In this document: in pieces, positions 6,312 to 13,366 of the stretch
How the letters are laid out: each line of letters opens with the position of its first letter
How positions within the stretch are numbered: position 1 is the first letter of the stretch
Origin: Chlamydiota bacterium
Lineage (GTDB): Bacteria > Chlamydiota > Chlamydiia > Chlamydiales > SM23-39
NCBI GenBank assembly: GCA_021772165.1
Contig: JAJFMM010000211.1
Coordinates: 1 to 14,735 of the forward strand
Direction: 5' to 3'
Length of the DNA stretch: 14,735 bases
Position numbers and translations under genes: made by a program
Notes under the pieces: model-generated
What the model was told of the DNA's origin: nothing
Seen by the model: only the letters and a program-made list of their open reading frames with translations
The model's database searches: none

Positions 6312-8137
6312 TCTACCGTAACCGATTTAGCCAGATTACGAGGCTGATCGATGTCACAGCCTCTCTCTTTCGCAATATAGTAGGCGAAGAGTTGGCCTGC
6401 AATGGTTGATGCAAAAGGAGCGAGCGGATCGATGGCGGGCGGTAGCCAGAAGACGTCATCTGCAATGGCGGCGATGCTCTCCATTCCCTCGGGGGCAAAG
6501 GCTAGGATCGGGGCGCCTCTCGCTTTGACTTCCATCAGGTTGCTGGCGATCTTTTCATGTGTCTGGATGTTTGAGCAGAAGGCCACGACGGGAAAGCGCT
6601 CGTTGATGAGCGCAATCGGGCCGTGCTTCAACTCGCCGGCAGGGCAGCCGTTAGCATTGACATACGAGATCTCTTTGAGCTTCAGAGCGGCTTCCATGGC
6701 GGTCGGAAGCATGTAGCGTCTGCCCATGAAAAAAAAGTCGTCGTACTCCGCATACTTTTTCGCGATGGTTTGTAAAAGCGAGGCTTGTTCGATCACTTGC
6801 TGGATTTGCGCAGGGACTTTTTTTAGCTCGGAGGAGTAGTAGCGCATTTGGCTCTCGCTCATCCCTTTGAGTCTGGCCAGATAGAGTGCAAAGAGTGTGA
6901 TGACGGTGATCTGCGAGGTGAAGGCTTTTGTCGAACAGACGCTGATTTCAGGGCCTGCATTGAGATAGAGTGTGCTGTCCGCTTCTCTGCTCAGCGCTGA
7001 GTTTTTGACGTTGCAAAGACCTAGAATGCTAGAGCCGCGTCTCTTTGCCTCGCGCATGGCGGCAATCGTGTCCGCTGTCTCCCCCGATTGGCTGATCGCT
7101 ACGACCAGCGTGTCGTTCGTGAGGATCGGATTGCGGTAGCGCGCCTCAGAGGCGATCTCCATCGTCGATGGCAGGCGGACGAGATCTTCAAAGAGCAGTG
7201 TGCCCAGCCAGCCGGCATGCGCCGAGGTGCCGCAGCCAAGTATCCAGATATTGCGGAGTCTGTGCAGCTTTTCTTCAGGGATTTGCAGGTCGAGAAGAAT
7301 CGAGGCATTCTCATCGTCGAGGCGGCCTAAAAGAGCCTTTTGCACCGTCGCGGGCTGCTCGTAGATCTCTTTGAGCATGTAGTGCTCAAAGCCCTCTTTT
7401 GAAAGAACTTTGAATTCGCTATCTATCCTCTCGCTTTTTTTAGTCAAAATGCGTCGGTCAAGATGAAAAAAGTCGGTCTGGTTTCGTTTGATCTGTGCAA
7501 TTTCGTTGTTGCGCAAGAAAATGACGTTGGGTGTGCTGGAGAGAAAGGCATTGGGGTCTGAAGAGACGATCGTTTCTGTATTTTGATCGTCAAAGCCGAT
7601 ACAGAGCGGACACTCGCGAGCTGTGGCAATGATCTCATCGGGATGGTCTTTGTGAATAAGGGCAAGGGCAAAAGAGCCTCTGAGCTGCGGCAATGCCTGC
7701 TGGACTGCTGCGAGCAGATTGCCTTTGTAACATTTTGCGATGAGCTGGGCGATGACTTCGGTATCTGTTTCCGATGTGAACTGCACGCCCTCTTTTTTCA
7801 ACAGGTCTCGTAAAATGTCATAGTTTTCGATGATGCCGTTATGCACCAGCGCAATCGATGTGTCCATATCGAAGTGGGGATGCGCATTGCTGTTGGTGGG
7901 CTTGCCATGCGTGGCCCAGCGAGTGTGGCCGATGGCCAGATCTAGTCGCATAGGTGCAAGGGAGAGTTTTTTCTCAAGACCGACAATTTTGCCGACCTCT
8001 TTGCAGGAATGAATTTTCCCTCCTGAGAGGCCTGCGATGCCTGATGAGTCATAGCCGCGATATTCGAGCTGTTTTAAGCCCGAAAGACAGATGGGTAGAG
8101 GGTCTTTTTTTCCTAGATAGCCGAAGATGCCGCACAT
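6308..8137 (-). CDS. glmS: Glutamine-fructose-6-phosphate aminotransferase (isomerizing)
   Basis: Makes glucosamine-6-phosphate from fructose-6-phosphate and glutamine, the committed step to UDP-GlcNAc for lipopolysaccharide and peptidoglycan-like material. The 609 residues match the E. coli enzyme's length. After removal of Met1, Cys1 of MCGIFGYLG is the glutaminase nucleophile; HTRWATHG (71-78) and the NGIIEN segment (100-105) line the glutamine site. Two SIS domains follow: GCGTSAHAG (301-309) with SQSGETADT for the first, and the GELKHGPIAL region in the second. The C-terminus NLAKSVTVE holds the Lys that contacts the sugar. The start is ATG 8137; an ATG 11 bases upstream is followed directly by TGA. 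The Shine-Dalgarno is weak. No glmS ribozyme is visible in the 75-bp leader. Confidence 0.97.
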   Translation of the reverse strand: MCGIFGYLGKKDPLPICLSGLKQLEYRGYDSSGIAGLSGGKIHSCKEVGKIVGLEKKLSLAPMRLDLAIGHTRWATHGKPTNSNAHPHFDMDTSIALVHNGIIENYDILRDLLKKEGVQFTSETDTEVIAQLIAKCYKGNLLAAVQQALPQLRGSFALALIHKDHPDEIIATARECPLCIGFDDQNTETIVSSDPNAFLSSTPNVIFLRNNEIAQIKRNQTDFFHLDRRILTKKSERIDSEFKVLSKEGFEHYMLKEIYEQPATVQKALLGRLDDENASILLDLQIPEEKLHRLRNIWILGCGTSAHAGWLGTLLFEDLVRLPSTMEIASEARYRNPILTNDTLVVAISQSGETADTIAAMREAKRRGSSILGLCNVKNSALSREADSTLYLNAGPEISVCSTKAFTSQITVITLFALYLARLKGMSESQMRYYSSELKKVPAQIQQVIEQASLLQTIAKKYAEYDDFFFMGRRYMLPTAMEAALKLKEISYVNANGCPAGELKHGPIALINERFPVVAFCSNIQTHEKIASNLMEVKARGAPILAFAPEGMESIAAIADDVFWLPPAIDPLAPFASTIAGQLFAYYIAKERGCDIDQPRNLAKSVTVE

Positions 8138-8155
8138 AGTTGTTCACATAGTTTT

Positions 8156-8182
8156 AGATTATTACAATAACTTGTGTGACAA
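8156..8182 (-). promoter_or_regulatory. Candidate sigma70-type promoter upstream of glmS
   Basis: On the minus strand TTGTCA (8182-8177) is followed 15 bases later by TAATCT (8161-8156), close to the consensus -35 and -10 hexamers but with a short spacer. A -10 shifted by one or two bases is also possible. It lies 19 bp before the glmS start, in the 75-bp gap after the methyltransferase gene, so glmS may have its own promoter. It is a weak call made from sequence alone. Confidence 0.3.
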
Positions 8183-8212
8183 CCTAACGCGAACGGGAAT
8201 ATTTTTGAACCA

Positions 8213-8977
8213 TTATTCGGCGCGCGCCAAAAGTGCGAGAAAAAGAGGGATTTCGCTGCGTGCGCGATCCTCCATTTTCGCTTTTGCGCCTTCGCTCTTT
8301 TTGTTCGAGCACCACTCTTCTAAAGAGGTGAGTGAAAAGCGCGCTTTGCTAAGAAAACCGATCGTATCGGTCAGCGAGTGGTGAAAGGAAAAGGTCTGAG
8401 CAGATTGCTCTTTTTTTCCTGGATTCATCTGGATGGGGATTTTCATCGAAGACATGTAGCGCTGGATTCTGCGGTATTGCTGTTTGCTCGCTTCATCGAT
8501 GCCCCAACTGCTCTGTCTTGGAATACGAAAGCAGGGATGGTTGAGCACCAGTAGTAGATGAGCTCCTTTTCGCAAGTGCTTGCGCGCATTCGCAATGGCG
8601 GCCTCTTGATGCTCCATGTTTTGCAAGGAGAGCAGAAAGATCGCGCAGTCAAAGTCCGTTTTTTCGATCGGAAAGGGCTTTGTCGCATCTGCATGGTGGA
8701 AATTAAAGGAAGGGCTCTTGGTCTGCTTTTTCGCCTCTTCGATCAGAGAAGGAGAGGCGTCGATGCCAGAATAGGTGGTAGCTGGAGGCAGGCAGCGAGC
8801 GAAGACACCCTGGCCGCAGCCGATATCCAGCACGGAAGGGGGCTTCTCCTTTTTTATGCGAAGGAGCTTGAGCGCATTCGGCAGAATGAGTGTGCGATGA
8901 TAATAGTGGCCTTTTTCTCCTACAGAGGCAGAGTACCAGCCTTCAACCTCTTCCCAGGAAGTATCCTTTTTCTTCAT
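8213..8977 (-). CDS. Class I SAM-dependent methyltransferase
   Basis: A soluble methyltransferase of about 254 residues with the Rossmann SAM-binding fold. Motif I is VLDIGCGQGVFA, followed by GIDASPSLIEEAKK (motif II, acidic Asp), HADAT (motif III) and FDCAIFLLSLQNM (motif IV). The C-terminal pattern FHHSLTDTIGFL ... ARSEIPLFLALLARAE is that of small-molecule methyltransferases in the UbiE/BioC-like group. The substrate is unknown. The ATG at 8977 gives MKKKDTSWEEVEGWY. The frame stays open to a TTG at 9013, which would add 12 residues (RFLLESCKLLP-like) not expected in the family. Neither start has a strong Shine-Dalgarno. It lies 75 bp upstream of glmS on the same strand and diverges from the Mg2+ transporter gene. 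Confidence 0.85.
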   Translation of the reverse strand: MKKKDTSWEEVEGWYSASVGEKGHYYHRTLILPNALKLLRIKKEKPPSVLDIGCGQGVFARCLPPATTYSGIDASPSLIEEAKKQTKSPSFNFHHADATKPFPIEKTDFDCAIFLLSLQNMEHQEAAIANARKHLRKGAHLLLVLNHPCFRIPRQSSWGIDEASKQQYRRIQRYMSSMKIPIQMNPGKKEQSAQTFSFHHSLTDTIGFLSKARFSLTSLEEWCSNKKSEGAKAKMEDRARSEIPLFLALLARAE

Positions 8978-8991
8978 GGGTAATAGTTTAC

Positions 8992-9084
8992 ATGACTCGA
9001 GAAGAAACCTCAAGAGATCCGGAGTCCCTTAAAGATTTTCTTGAAGAGTGCATAGGAGATCGTTTACAACATTCGCATGCATAG
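8992..9084 (+). CDS. Possible 30-codon upstream ORF overlapping the MgtE-like gene start
   Basis: ATG at 8992 opens an acidic, Leu-rich 30-residue frame containing ESLKDFLEEC and ending at a TAG (9082-9084). It overlaps the first 8 bases of the transporter gene, which lies in another frame. It could be a leader peptide that couples translation, or a relic of the helical N-terminal domain that full-length MgtE proteins carry. No clear Shine-Dalgarno precedes it, while AGGAGA (9054-9059) inside it is 17 nt before the transporter ATG, too far for usual initiation. Coding status is uncertain. Confidence 0.3.
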   Translation: MTREETSRDPESLKDFLEECIGDRLQHSHA

Positions 9085-10063
9085 TACAGATGTCAGTTTA
9101 AACAAGTCCGTTGGCGAATTTACCGCCCATGTGGAGACGGTGATCCCTATTGGAGCCTCCGTAGAAGAAGCACTCCTTTCTTTGCGAAAAAGAAAGATCG
9201 AGCAGAAAATCATCTATTTTTATGTGGTCGATCCTTCAGGAGAGTTGAAAGGCGTGGTGTCGACGCGTCAGCTGCTTTTGTCCGATCCTAAGAGCAATAT
9301 CTCTACCATTATGCTGGAAAAGATTGTGAAGCTCAAATCCACTCAGACAGTGAGAGATGCTCTAGTGGCTTTTGAGAAGCATGCTCTGCTCGCCCTGCCG
9401 GTCGTAGATCATGACGGTAAGTTACTAGGTGCTCTTGATGTGCAAGAGGTCACAAAAGAGCAGGTCGATCTAGCCGATATGAATAATCGTAATGCGGTAT
9501 TTCAGATGGTCGGTCTGACGCTTGAAGAGGGACAAAAGGTCCCTTTGCAAAGATCCTTTCGTCTTCGGATGCCTTGGCTCCTGTGTAATGTCTTTTCAGG
9601 TCTTGTCTGTGCGCTGATCTCCAGACTGTATGAAGTGGTATTAGCCAAGGTGCTCTTGCTCGCCTTCTTTATCCCTCTGGTGTTGACGCTGAGCGAATCG
9701 ACCTGTATGCAGTCAATGGCGCAGAGTATGCACTTCTTGCGTCGTCCCAGGTTTAGTTGGAAGATGGCTTGGAGTAAAGGTATTAGAGAGTGGCAGTTGA
9801 CCATACTTCTGGCTATTAGCTCGGGTGTTCTCGTCGGAGCTCTTTCTCTCCTCTGGAATGAGGGTCTTGGGCCCTCTCTGATCATTGGTTCGGGTATCAC
9901 GTGTTCGATCATTCTCTGCTCGATTTTTGGCATTCTTCTGCCGATTGTCTTCCATCGCATTAACCTCGATCCTATGGTTGCATCGGGTCCGGTGGTATTG
10001 ATGATCGCGGATATGCTGACAACAGCTCTCTATCTATCTTTTGCTACCTGGTGGCTTCTTTGA
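9077..10063 (+). CDS. mgtE: MgtE-like Mg2+ transporter, CBS pair plus membrane domain, no N domain
   Basis: An inner-membrane Mg2+ channel of the MgtE/SLC41 type. At 328 residues it is about 120 shorter than usual. Residues 12-130 form two CBS domains: VETVIPIGASVEEAL ... YFYVVDPSGELKGVVS, then KLKSTQTVRDAL ... LLALPVVDHDGKLLGAL. These normally sense Mg2+ and gate the pore. Residues 160-328 give the five-helix membrane domain, with INLDPMVASGPVV and Asp312 in the last helix, the pore Asp of the family. The usual GGNxGxQ at the TM2-TM3 turn reads SESTCMQ here. The N domain that normally helps Mg2+ gating is absent, so regulation may differ. The start is ATG 9077; the same frame has a stop 22-24 bases upstream. 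The next gene overlaps its end. Family call good, activity inferred. Confidence 0.85.
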   Translation: MHSTDVSLNKSVGEFTAHVETVIPIGASVEEALLSLRKRKIEQKIIYFYVVDPSGELKGVVSTRQLLLSDPKSNISTIMLEKIVKLKSTQTVRDALVAFEKHALLALPVVDHDGKLLGALDVQEVTKEQVDLADMNNRNAVFQMVGLTLEEGQKVPLQRSFRLRMPWLLCNVFSGLVCALISRLYEVVLAKVLLLAFFIPLVLTLSESTCMQSMAQSMHFLRRPRFSWKMAWSKGIREWQLTILLAISSGVLVGALSLLWNEGLGPSLIIGSGITCSIILCSIFGILLPIVFHRINLDPMVASGPVVLMIADMLTTALYLSFATWWLL

Positions 10064-11094
10064 ATCCCCTTGATTGGCTTGTGATCGGAGCCGGTCCGGC
10101 CGGCATAGCCGTGGTGGGTAAACTGCTCGATCAAGGCATCGATCCTCAAAGCATTGGCTGGGTCGATCCCGCATTCAAGGTGGGGGATCTCGGAACTAAG
10201 TGGCTCAATGTGCCGAGCAATACGAAGGTGGCTCTTTTCCACAAATTTTTGTTGGACTGCAAAGCTTTTGGCTACAAGCAATCTGACAACCATTTTGCAC
10301 TCGATCAGCTTGAGCCGGAAGAAAACTGCTTTCTTAAAGAGATCGCCGCTCCTCTGCAAGCTGTGACCGATCGCCTGAAAGAGCAGGTTGTAGCTTTGGC
10401 AGGTCTTGTGCTCGCGCTGAATTGTGAAGAGGGGATTTGGCAGGTAAAAACAGAAGAAAAAACGCTTTATGCCAAACGCGTGGTGCTCGCCAACGGCTCA
10501 GAGCCGAGAGAGCTGCAGCATCCTGCTCAGAGTATCATTCCTCTCGAAGTAGCTCTCAATCCGGAAAAATTAAGTCAAAAGATCTCCAAAGATGATCGAG
10601 TGGCTGTTTTTGGCTCATCTCACTCAGCCATCTTGATTCTGGCCAATCTGTTGAAGACGGACGTGCAAAAGGTCTACAATTTCTACCGCTCGCCACATCT
10701 CTACGCGGTCTATTTCAAGGACTGGATCCTCTATGACGATTCGGGGCTAAAAGGATTTGCCGCCAAGTGGGCTCGTGCGAATCTCGATGCCAAACATCCT
10801 GAAAAGCTCGAGCGTGTCCTCACGGGCGATCCTGTTTTTGAAGAGCGTTTGGCGCTCTGTAATAAGGTGGTCTATGCCGTGGGCTTTGAGAAGAAAAAGG
10901 TGCCTGTGATCGAGACGTATCCCAACGCCTCATACAGCGATACAACGGGGATCATCGCTCCGGGTCTTTTTGGCTTTGGTATCGGGTATCCTCAGATGAA
11001 GCTCGATCGTTTGGGAAATAAGACCTATAGAGTAGGTCTCTGGAAATTCATGGACTATCTAAACTCAGTTCTGCCAATCTGGATGGACTATTAA
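10051..11094 (+). CDS. FAD-dependent pyridine nucleotide oxidoreductase
   Basis: A flavoprotein of 347 residues with a two-dinucleotide-binding layout. DWLVIGAGPAGIAVVG (residues 8-23) is the FAD Rossmann loop, VVLANGSEPREL (144-155) the strand and turn after it, VAVFGSSHSAIL (184-195) a GxGxxA-like NAD(P)H loop with the second Gly replaced, and NKVVYAVGFEKK the closing FAD motif. No CxxC redox pair is seen, so it is not a thioredoxin-reductase type; a flavin monooxygenase-like or electron-transfer role fits better. Its substrate is unknown. The start is GTG (10051) or TTG (10060), both inside the transporter stop region. GGTGG (10050-10054) lies 5 nt before the TTG and favours it as the start. 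The overlap of 13 or 4 bases implies translational coupling with the Mg2+ transporter. The stop overlaps that of the converging gene. Confidence 0.8.
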   Translation: MASLNPLDWLVIGAGPAGIAVVGKLLDQGIDPQSIGWVDPAFKVGDLGTKWLNVPSNTKVALFHKFLLDCKAFGYKQSDNHFALDQLEPEENCFLKEIAAPLQAVTDRLKEQVVALAGLVLALNCEEGIWQVKTEEKTLYAKRVVLANGSEPRELQHPAQSIIPLEVALNPEKLSQKISKDDRVAVFGSSHSAILILANLLKTDVQKVYNFYRSPHLYAVYFKDWILYDDSGLKGFAAKWARANLDAKHPEKLERVLTGDPVFEERLALCNKVVYAVGFEKKKVPVIETYPNASYSDTTGIIAPGLFGFGIGYPQMKLDRLGNKTYRVGLWKFMDYLNSVLPIWMDY

Positions 11095-12605
11095 GGATTT
11101 AGAATTGGAGTCAGATCCTGCAGTTCGGCAATCTTTCTTAATTCATCGAGAAAACCTTCCCGATTGACGACATTTGGATGCTCGAGTAACCATTTGATTC
11201 CTTCAGAGATGAGATCTGCTGTATTGTCAATTTGCTGATAGGCAGGAATTTTGAAGAATTCCCCGGCTGCTTGTTCAGGCGTAATTTCAGTATCTTCCAC
11301 GATATCGATGAGCACTCCAGGAAGATTGCCCTGCAGCACACCTGTTACTAGCCGCCCAGTTTTACCCGGATTGCACACTCTAGAATCATCTTCGAAAGAA
11401 TTAGCTAGTGCGTGAATCACGGAGATCTTTGCATTTTCCTTGTCTGCATCGTTGAGGCCATTGGCAAAAATCCAGAGGCGTCCGATCACTTCTTCTCCTG
11501 TAATCACTAGACCTTTAATGGCCCATGGATCTTGAGATCCAAGTAGAGCCGGCCAGTACTCATTTCCTTCTCCTTGCAGAGCAAAGAGGGCTCTTTCTTT
11601 GATTGGCGTATCTGCTTGACTCTGTATGTAGGCGATACATTCTTGGACTGCGGTATCGAGGGTTGCTTGTCCAATAGCTCCCTGGAATTCTTCAAGGCTG
11701 ATCAGCGCAGCTTTTACTCTTCCATCTCGATCGTGAACGTCTGCCCCATTTTCGTGTTGCACTTGAAGCTCATTTTCTACGATTTCTCTTGCTAGATCGA
11801 TTGCATTCTCTGGATCTTCACGAAGGACTCTTCGGTTGTTCTCTGTCAGGACGTTCGCATCCTCTAAAAGGGCGAATCCTAGAGAGAGTGTGTGGGCATG
11901 TTCATGAGCTTCAAGAAGCTCTTCTCGAAGATCCCATGTCAAAACGTTGGCGCCGAGTAAGACATTGAGTCCGTCAGCGAGAGTTGCGGCATTCTCCGGC
12001 TCTTTAAGAAGATCTTCAAAATGCTCTTGCATCAGGATTCCGTCCAAATTTAAGACATTGAGTCCATCAACGAGACTGTCGATATGTTCTGAGACTTGAA
12101 GAAGCTGATCGAAGTTATTTTGTGTTATAAGTTCAGCATTGTGTAATTCCCAGATTCCGGCAAAGAGCATCTCATGCTTTCCTGGATAAGAATGAAGAGC
12201 GTTCAAATTGTCTTGGGTTAGAATGCCGGCCTCTTTTAAGTGGCCAATTCCTTCAGAGACAACCTGAGCATTTTCTGCATGATCTAGAAGCTCGTCTAAG
12301 TTATCTTCTGTCAGGGGGATGCCGACCTCCTTTAAATGTTGGGTCGCCTCGAAGAGATAGTGAGCCTGTTCAGGTGGGTAAGGCAGAAGGGTCTCTCTGA
12401 GCTCTTTATCGCTAATGGTCGGCACCTCGTCCGCAGACTTGATTTGACTCCACATCCAATGCGCTGTTTTACAAGTAACGCAAACAGCAGTAACTGATAG
12501 GATGGAGAGAGCAAATCTGCTGATAGAATCGAGAGCTGAATAAGCAGAAGAAACAGCTGCTTCAAAAAAGGCATCTTGTACTGTGATTGCGTTAGTTATA
12601 TTCAT
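11091..12605 (-). CDS. 31-residue-repeat protein with extra C-terminal domain (paralogue 1)
   Basis: Function not recognised. The ATG at 12605 gives MNITNAITVQ, matching the MNI(T/S) starts of the two paralogues, with GGAG 8 nt upstream; a longer frame to 12656 exists but is unlikely. Residues 28-57 hold the shared module ISRFALSILSVTA ... WMWSQIKS, with a hydrophobic stretch that may sit in a membrane. Residues 81-267 form six helical repeats, mostly 31 residues, consensus L-x-x-G-L-x-x-L-x-x-A-x-(I/V)-L-T then a D/N-N/F-rich turn. Next comes a cap (AIDLAREIVENELQ), then a ~215-residue C-terminal domain not found in the other two, with ISVIHALANSFEDDSRVC and KTGRLVTGVLQG, a pattern I recall from other uncharacterised proteins. 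The ATG overlaps the upstream paralogue's TGA. Its stop overlaps that of the converging oxidoreductase. Possibly a secreted or surface protein. Confidence 0.7.
   Translation of the reverse strand: MNITNAITVQDAFFEAAVSSAYSALDSISRFALSILSVTAVCVTCKTAHWMWSQIKSADEVPTISDKELRETLLPYPPEQAHYLFEATQHLKEVGIPLTEDNLDELLDHAENAQVVSEGIGHLKEAGILTQDNLNALHSYPGKHEMLFAGIWELHNAELITQNNFDQLLQVSEHIDSLVDGLNVLNLDGILMQEHFEDLLKEPENAATLADGLNVLLGANVLTWDLREELLEAHEHAHTLSLGFALLEDANVLTENNRRVLREDPENAIDLAREIVENELQVQHENGADVHDRDGRVKAALISLEEFQGAIGQATLDTAVQECIAYIQSQADTPIKERALFALQGEGNEYWPALLGSQDPWAIKGLVITGEEVIGRLWIFANGLNDADKENAKISVIHALANSFEDDSRVCNPGKTGRLVTGVLQGNLPGVLIDIVEDTEITPEQAAGEFFKIPAYQQIDNTADLISEGIKWLLEHPNVVNREGFLDELRKIAELQDLTPILNP
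11805..12365 (-). repeat. Six tandem 31-residue coding repeats, paralogue 1
   Basis: Residues 81-267 of the encoded protein divide into one 32-residue and five 31-residue units, each closing with an (A/P/S)-E-(N/H)-like helix end. Copies have drifted more than in the 13472-14029 array. Confidence 0.8.
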
Positions 12606-13165
12606 GATGATCTCCGATTCATCTGATGTAGACTCCACTGATTTGGTCTTAGCCAAGAGTGAGTAGGGACATTGGTTGCGATGATAAGCGTTCGGTTTTC
12701 TCTAATATGATCATGCAGTAGAGCTTGAGTCTCTTCTGTCAATATATCTCCGTCTGCTAGGTTCTTGAGTCCGAGAGCTAGAGGAAGCGCCTTTTCCGGC
12801 AGAGAAAGAAGAAAATCAAAACTACCTTGAGTGAGGAGCCCAGCGTTATTCAAGATCTTGAGGCCCGATAAGATCGGCTCGGCATGTTCAGATTGTTGAA
12901 GAGCATTGAAGCAATCTTCCATGTGAAGAGCATTGTTATTCAAATTCCTGAGTTCGCGAACAATCAGGAGGTTTTTGAAGAAATCTACTTCCGGAGGTTC
13001 GGTTTCGATCCATTTTGAACCAGCTAGACATAAAGTGGCTACAGCTCCCACTGCTGTGATGACCTCACAAGCAAAAGCGCTTAAACGATCTGAAGATGAG
13101 TTAGTAACAGAGTAATATAGAGATGCAGTTAAAGTAGCTCCAATTAAAGCATTAGATATGTTCAT
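12602..13165 (-). CDS. 31-residue-repeat protein, short form (paralogue 2)
   Basis: Function not recognised. A 187-residue relative of the flanking genes. MNISNALIGA opens the protein, followed by a Ser/Thr/Asn-rich stretch (SVTNSSSD) and the shared module LSAFACEVITAVG ... CLAGSKWI (28-53), hydrophobic enough for one membrane helix. About three repeats follow: 66-94 (degenerate), 95-125 (AEPILSGLKILNNAGLLTQ... ) and 126-157. The tail THSWLRPNQWSLHQMNRRSS is unrelated to the relatives. It lacks the C-terminal domain of paralogue 1 and has fewer repeats than paralogue 3, so it may be shortened. The ATG is preceded by AAAAAAGG with 7-nt spacing. Its TGA overlaps the ATG of paralogue 1 (ATGA). 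It is led by a strong extended -10 promoter. The N-terminal composition would suit a type III secretion signal, an inference only. Confidence 0.7.
   Translation of the reverse strand: MNISNALIGATLTASLYYSVTNSSSDRLSAFACEVITAVGAVATLCLAGSKWIETEPPEVDFFKNLLIVRELRNLNNNALHMEDCFNALQQSEHAEPILSGLKILNNAGLLTQGSFDFLLSLPEKALPLALGLKNLADGDILTEETQALLHDHIRENRTLIIATNVPTHSWLRPNQWSLHQMNRRSS
12695..12970 (-). repeat. About three degenerate 31-residue coding repeats, paralogue 2
   Basis: Residues 66-157 of the encoded protein align with the 31-residue unit of the flanking paralogues; the middle copy (95-125) fits best. Confidence 0.7.
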
Positions 13166-13188
13166 ATTTTGGCCTTTTTTAGCGGATT

Positions 13189-13219
13189 ATTATATCATTA
13201 AATTTTTAAGATTAAACAA
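13189..13219 (-). promoter_or_regulatory. Extended -10 promoter for the paralogue 2 / paralogue 1 unit
   Basis: On the minus strand TGATATAAT (13197-13189) is a perfect extended -10 (TGnTATAAT). TTGTTT (13219-13214) is a weak -35 with a 19-bp spacer. The -10 lies 23 bp from the ATG. The same arrangement and the same distances occur before paralogue 3. The leader would be about 16 nt, enough for the Shine-Dalgarno only. Confidence 0.75.
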
Positions 13220-13281
13220 AGAGCTCTGTTCTAGGGGCGATTAAAATATATTCTTTACTTTTAGATTGAGAGGTGTGGGTG

Positions 13282-13300
13282 AAAGTAAAGTTTTTACTTT
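13282..13300. repeat. Short AT-rich hairpin between paralogue units
   Basis: AAAGTAAA and TTTACTTT form an 8-bp perfect stem around the 3-nt loop GTT. It lies 67 bp downstream of the paralogue 3 stop and upstream of the paralogue 2 promoter. It may be a weak terminator, but the stem is A+T-only save two pairs and no T-run follows. Related sequence lies near 14293-14312 without the hairpin. Confidence 0.35.
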
Positions 13301-13366
13301 GATTAACAGAAGAAGATCTGCAAGATTCAAGGAATGGGGTTATCCAGGCCTTCCTAAGAGCCTTGT

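Noticed and set aside
8143..8148. Earlier ATG for glmS on the minus strand
   Set aside because: It is immediately followed by TGA.
8138..8212. Possible glmS ribozyme or riboswitch in the glmS leader
   Set aside because: Only 75 bp, A+T-rich, with none of the paired core of the ribozyme; only a candidate promoter is visible.
8978..9013. TTG start giving a 266-residue methyltransferase
   Set aside because: The added residues do not look like the family's N-terminus, and TTG is less likely than the ATG at 8977; not excluded.
12606..12656. Longer N-terminus for paralogue 1
   Set aside because: The ATG at 12605 matches the MNI(T/S) starts of the paralogues and has a good ribosome site; the longer frame lies within the end of paralogue 2.
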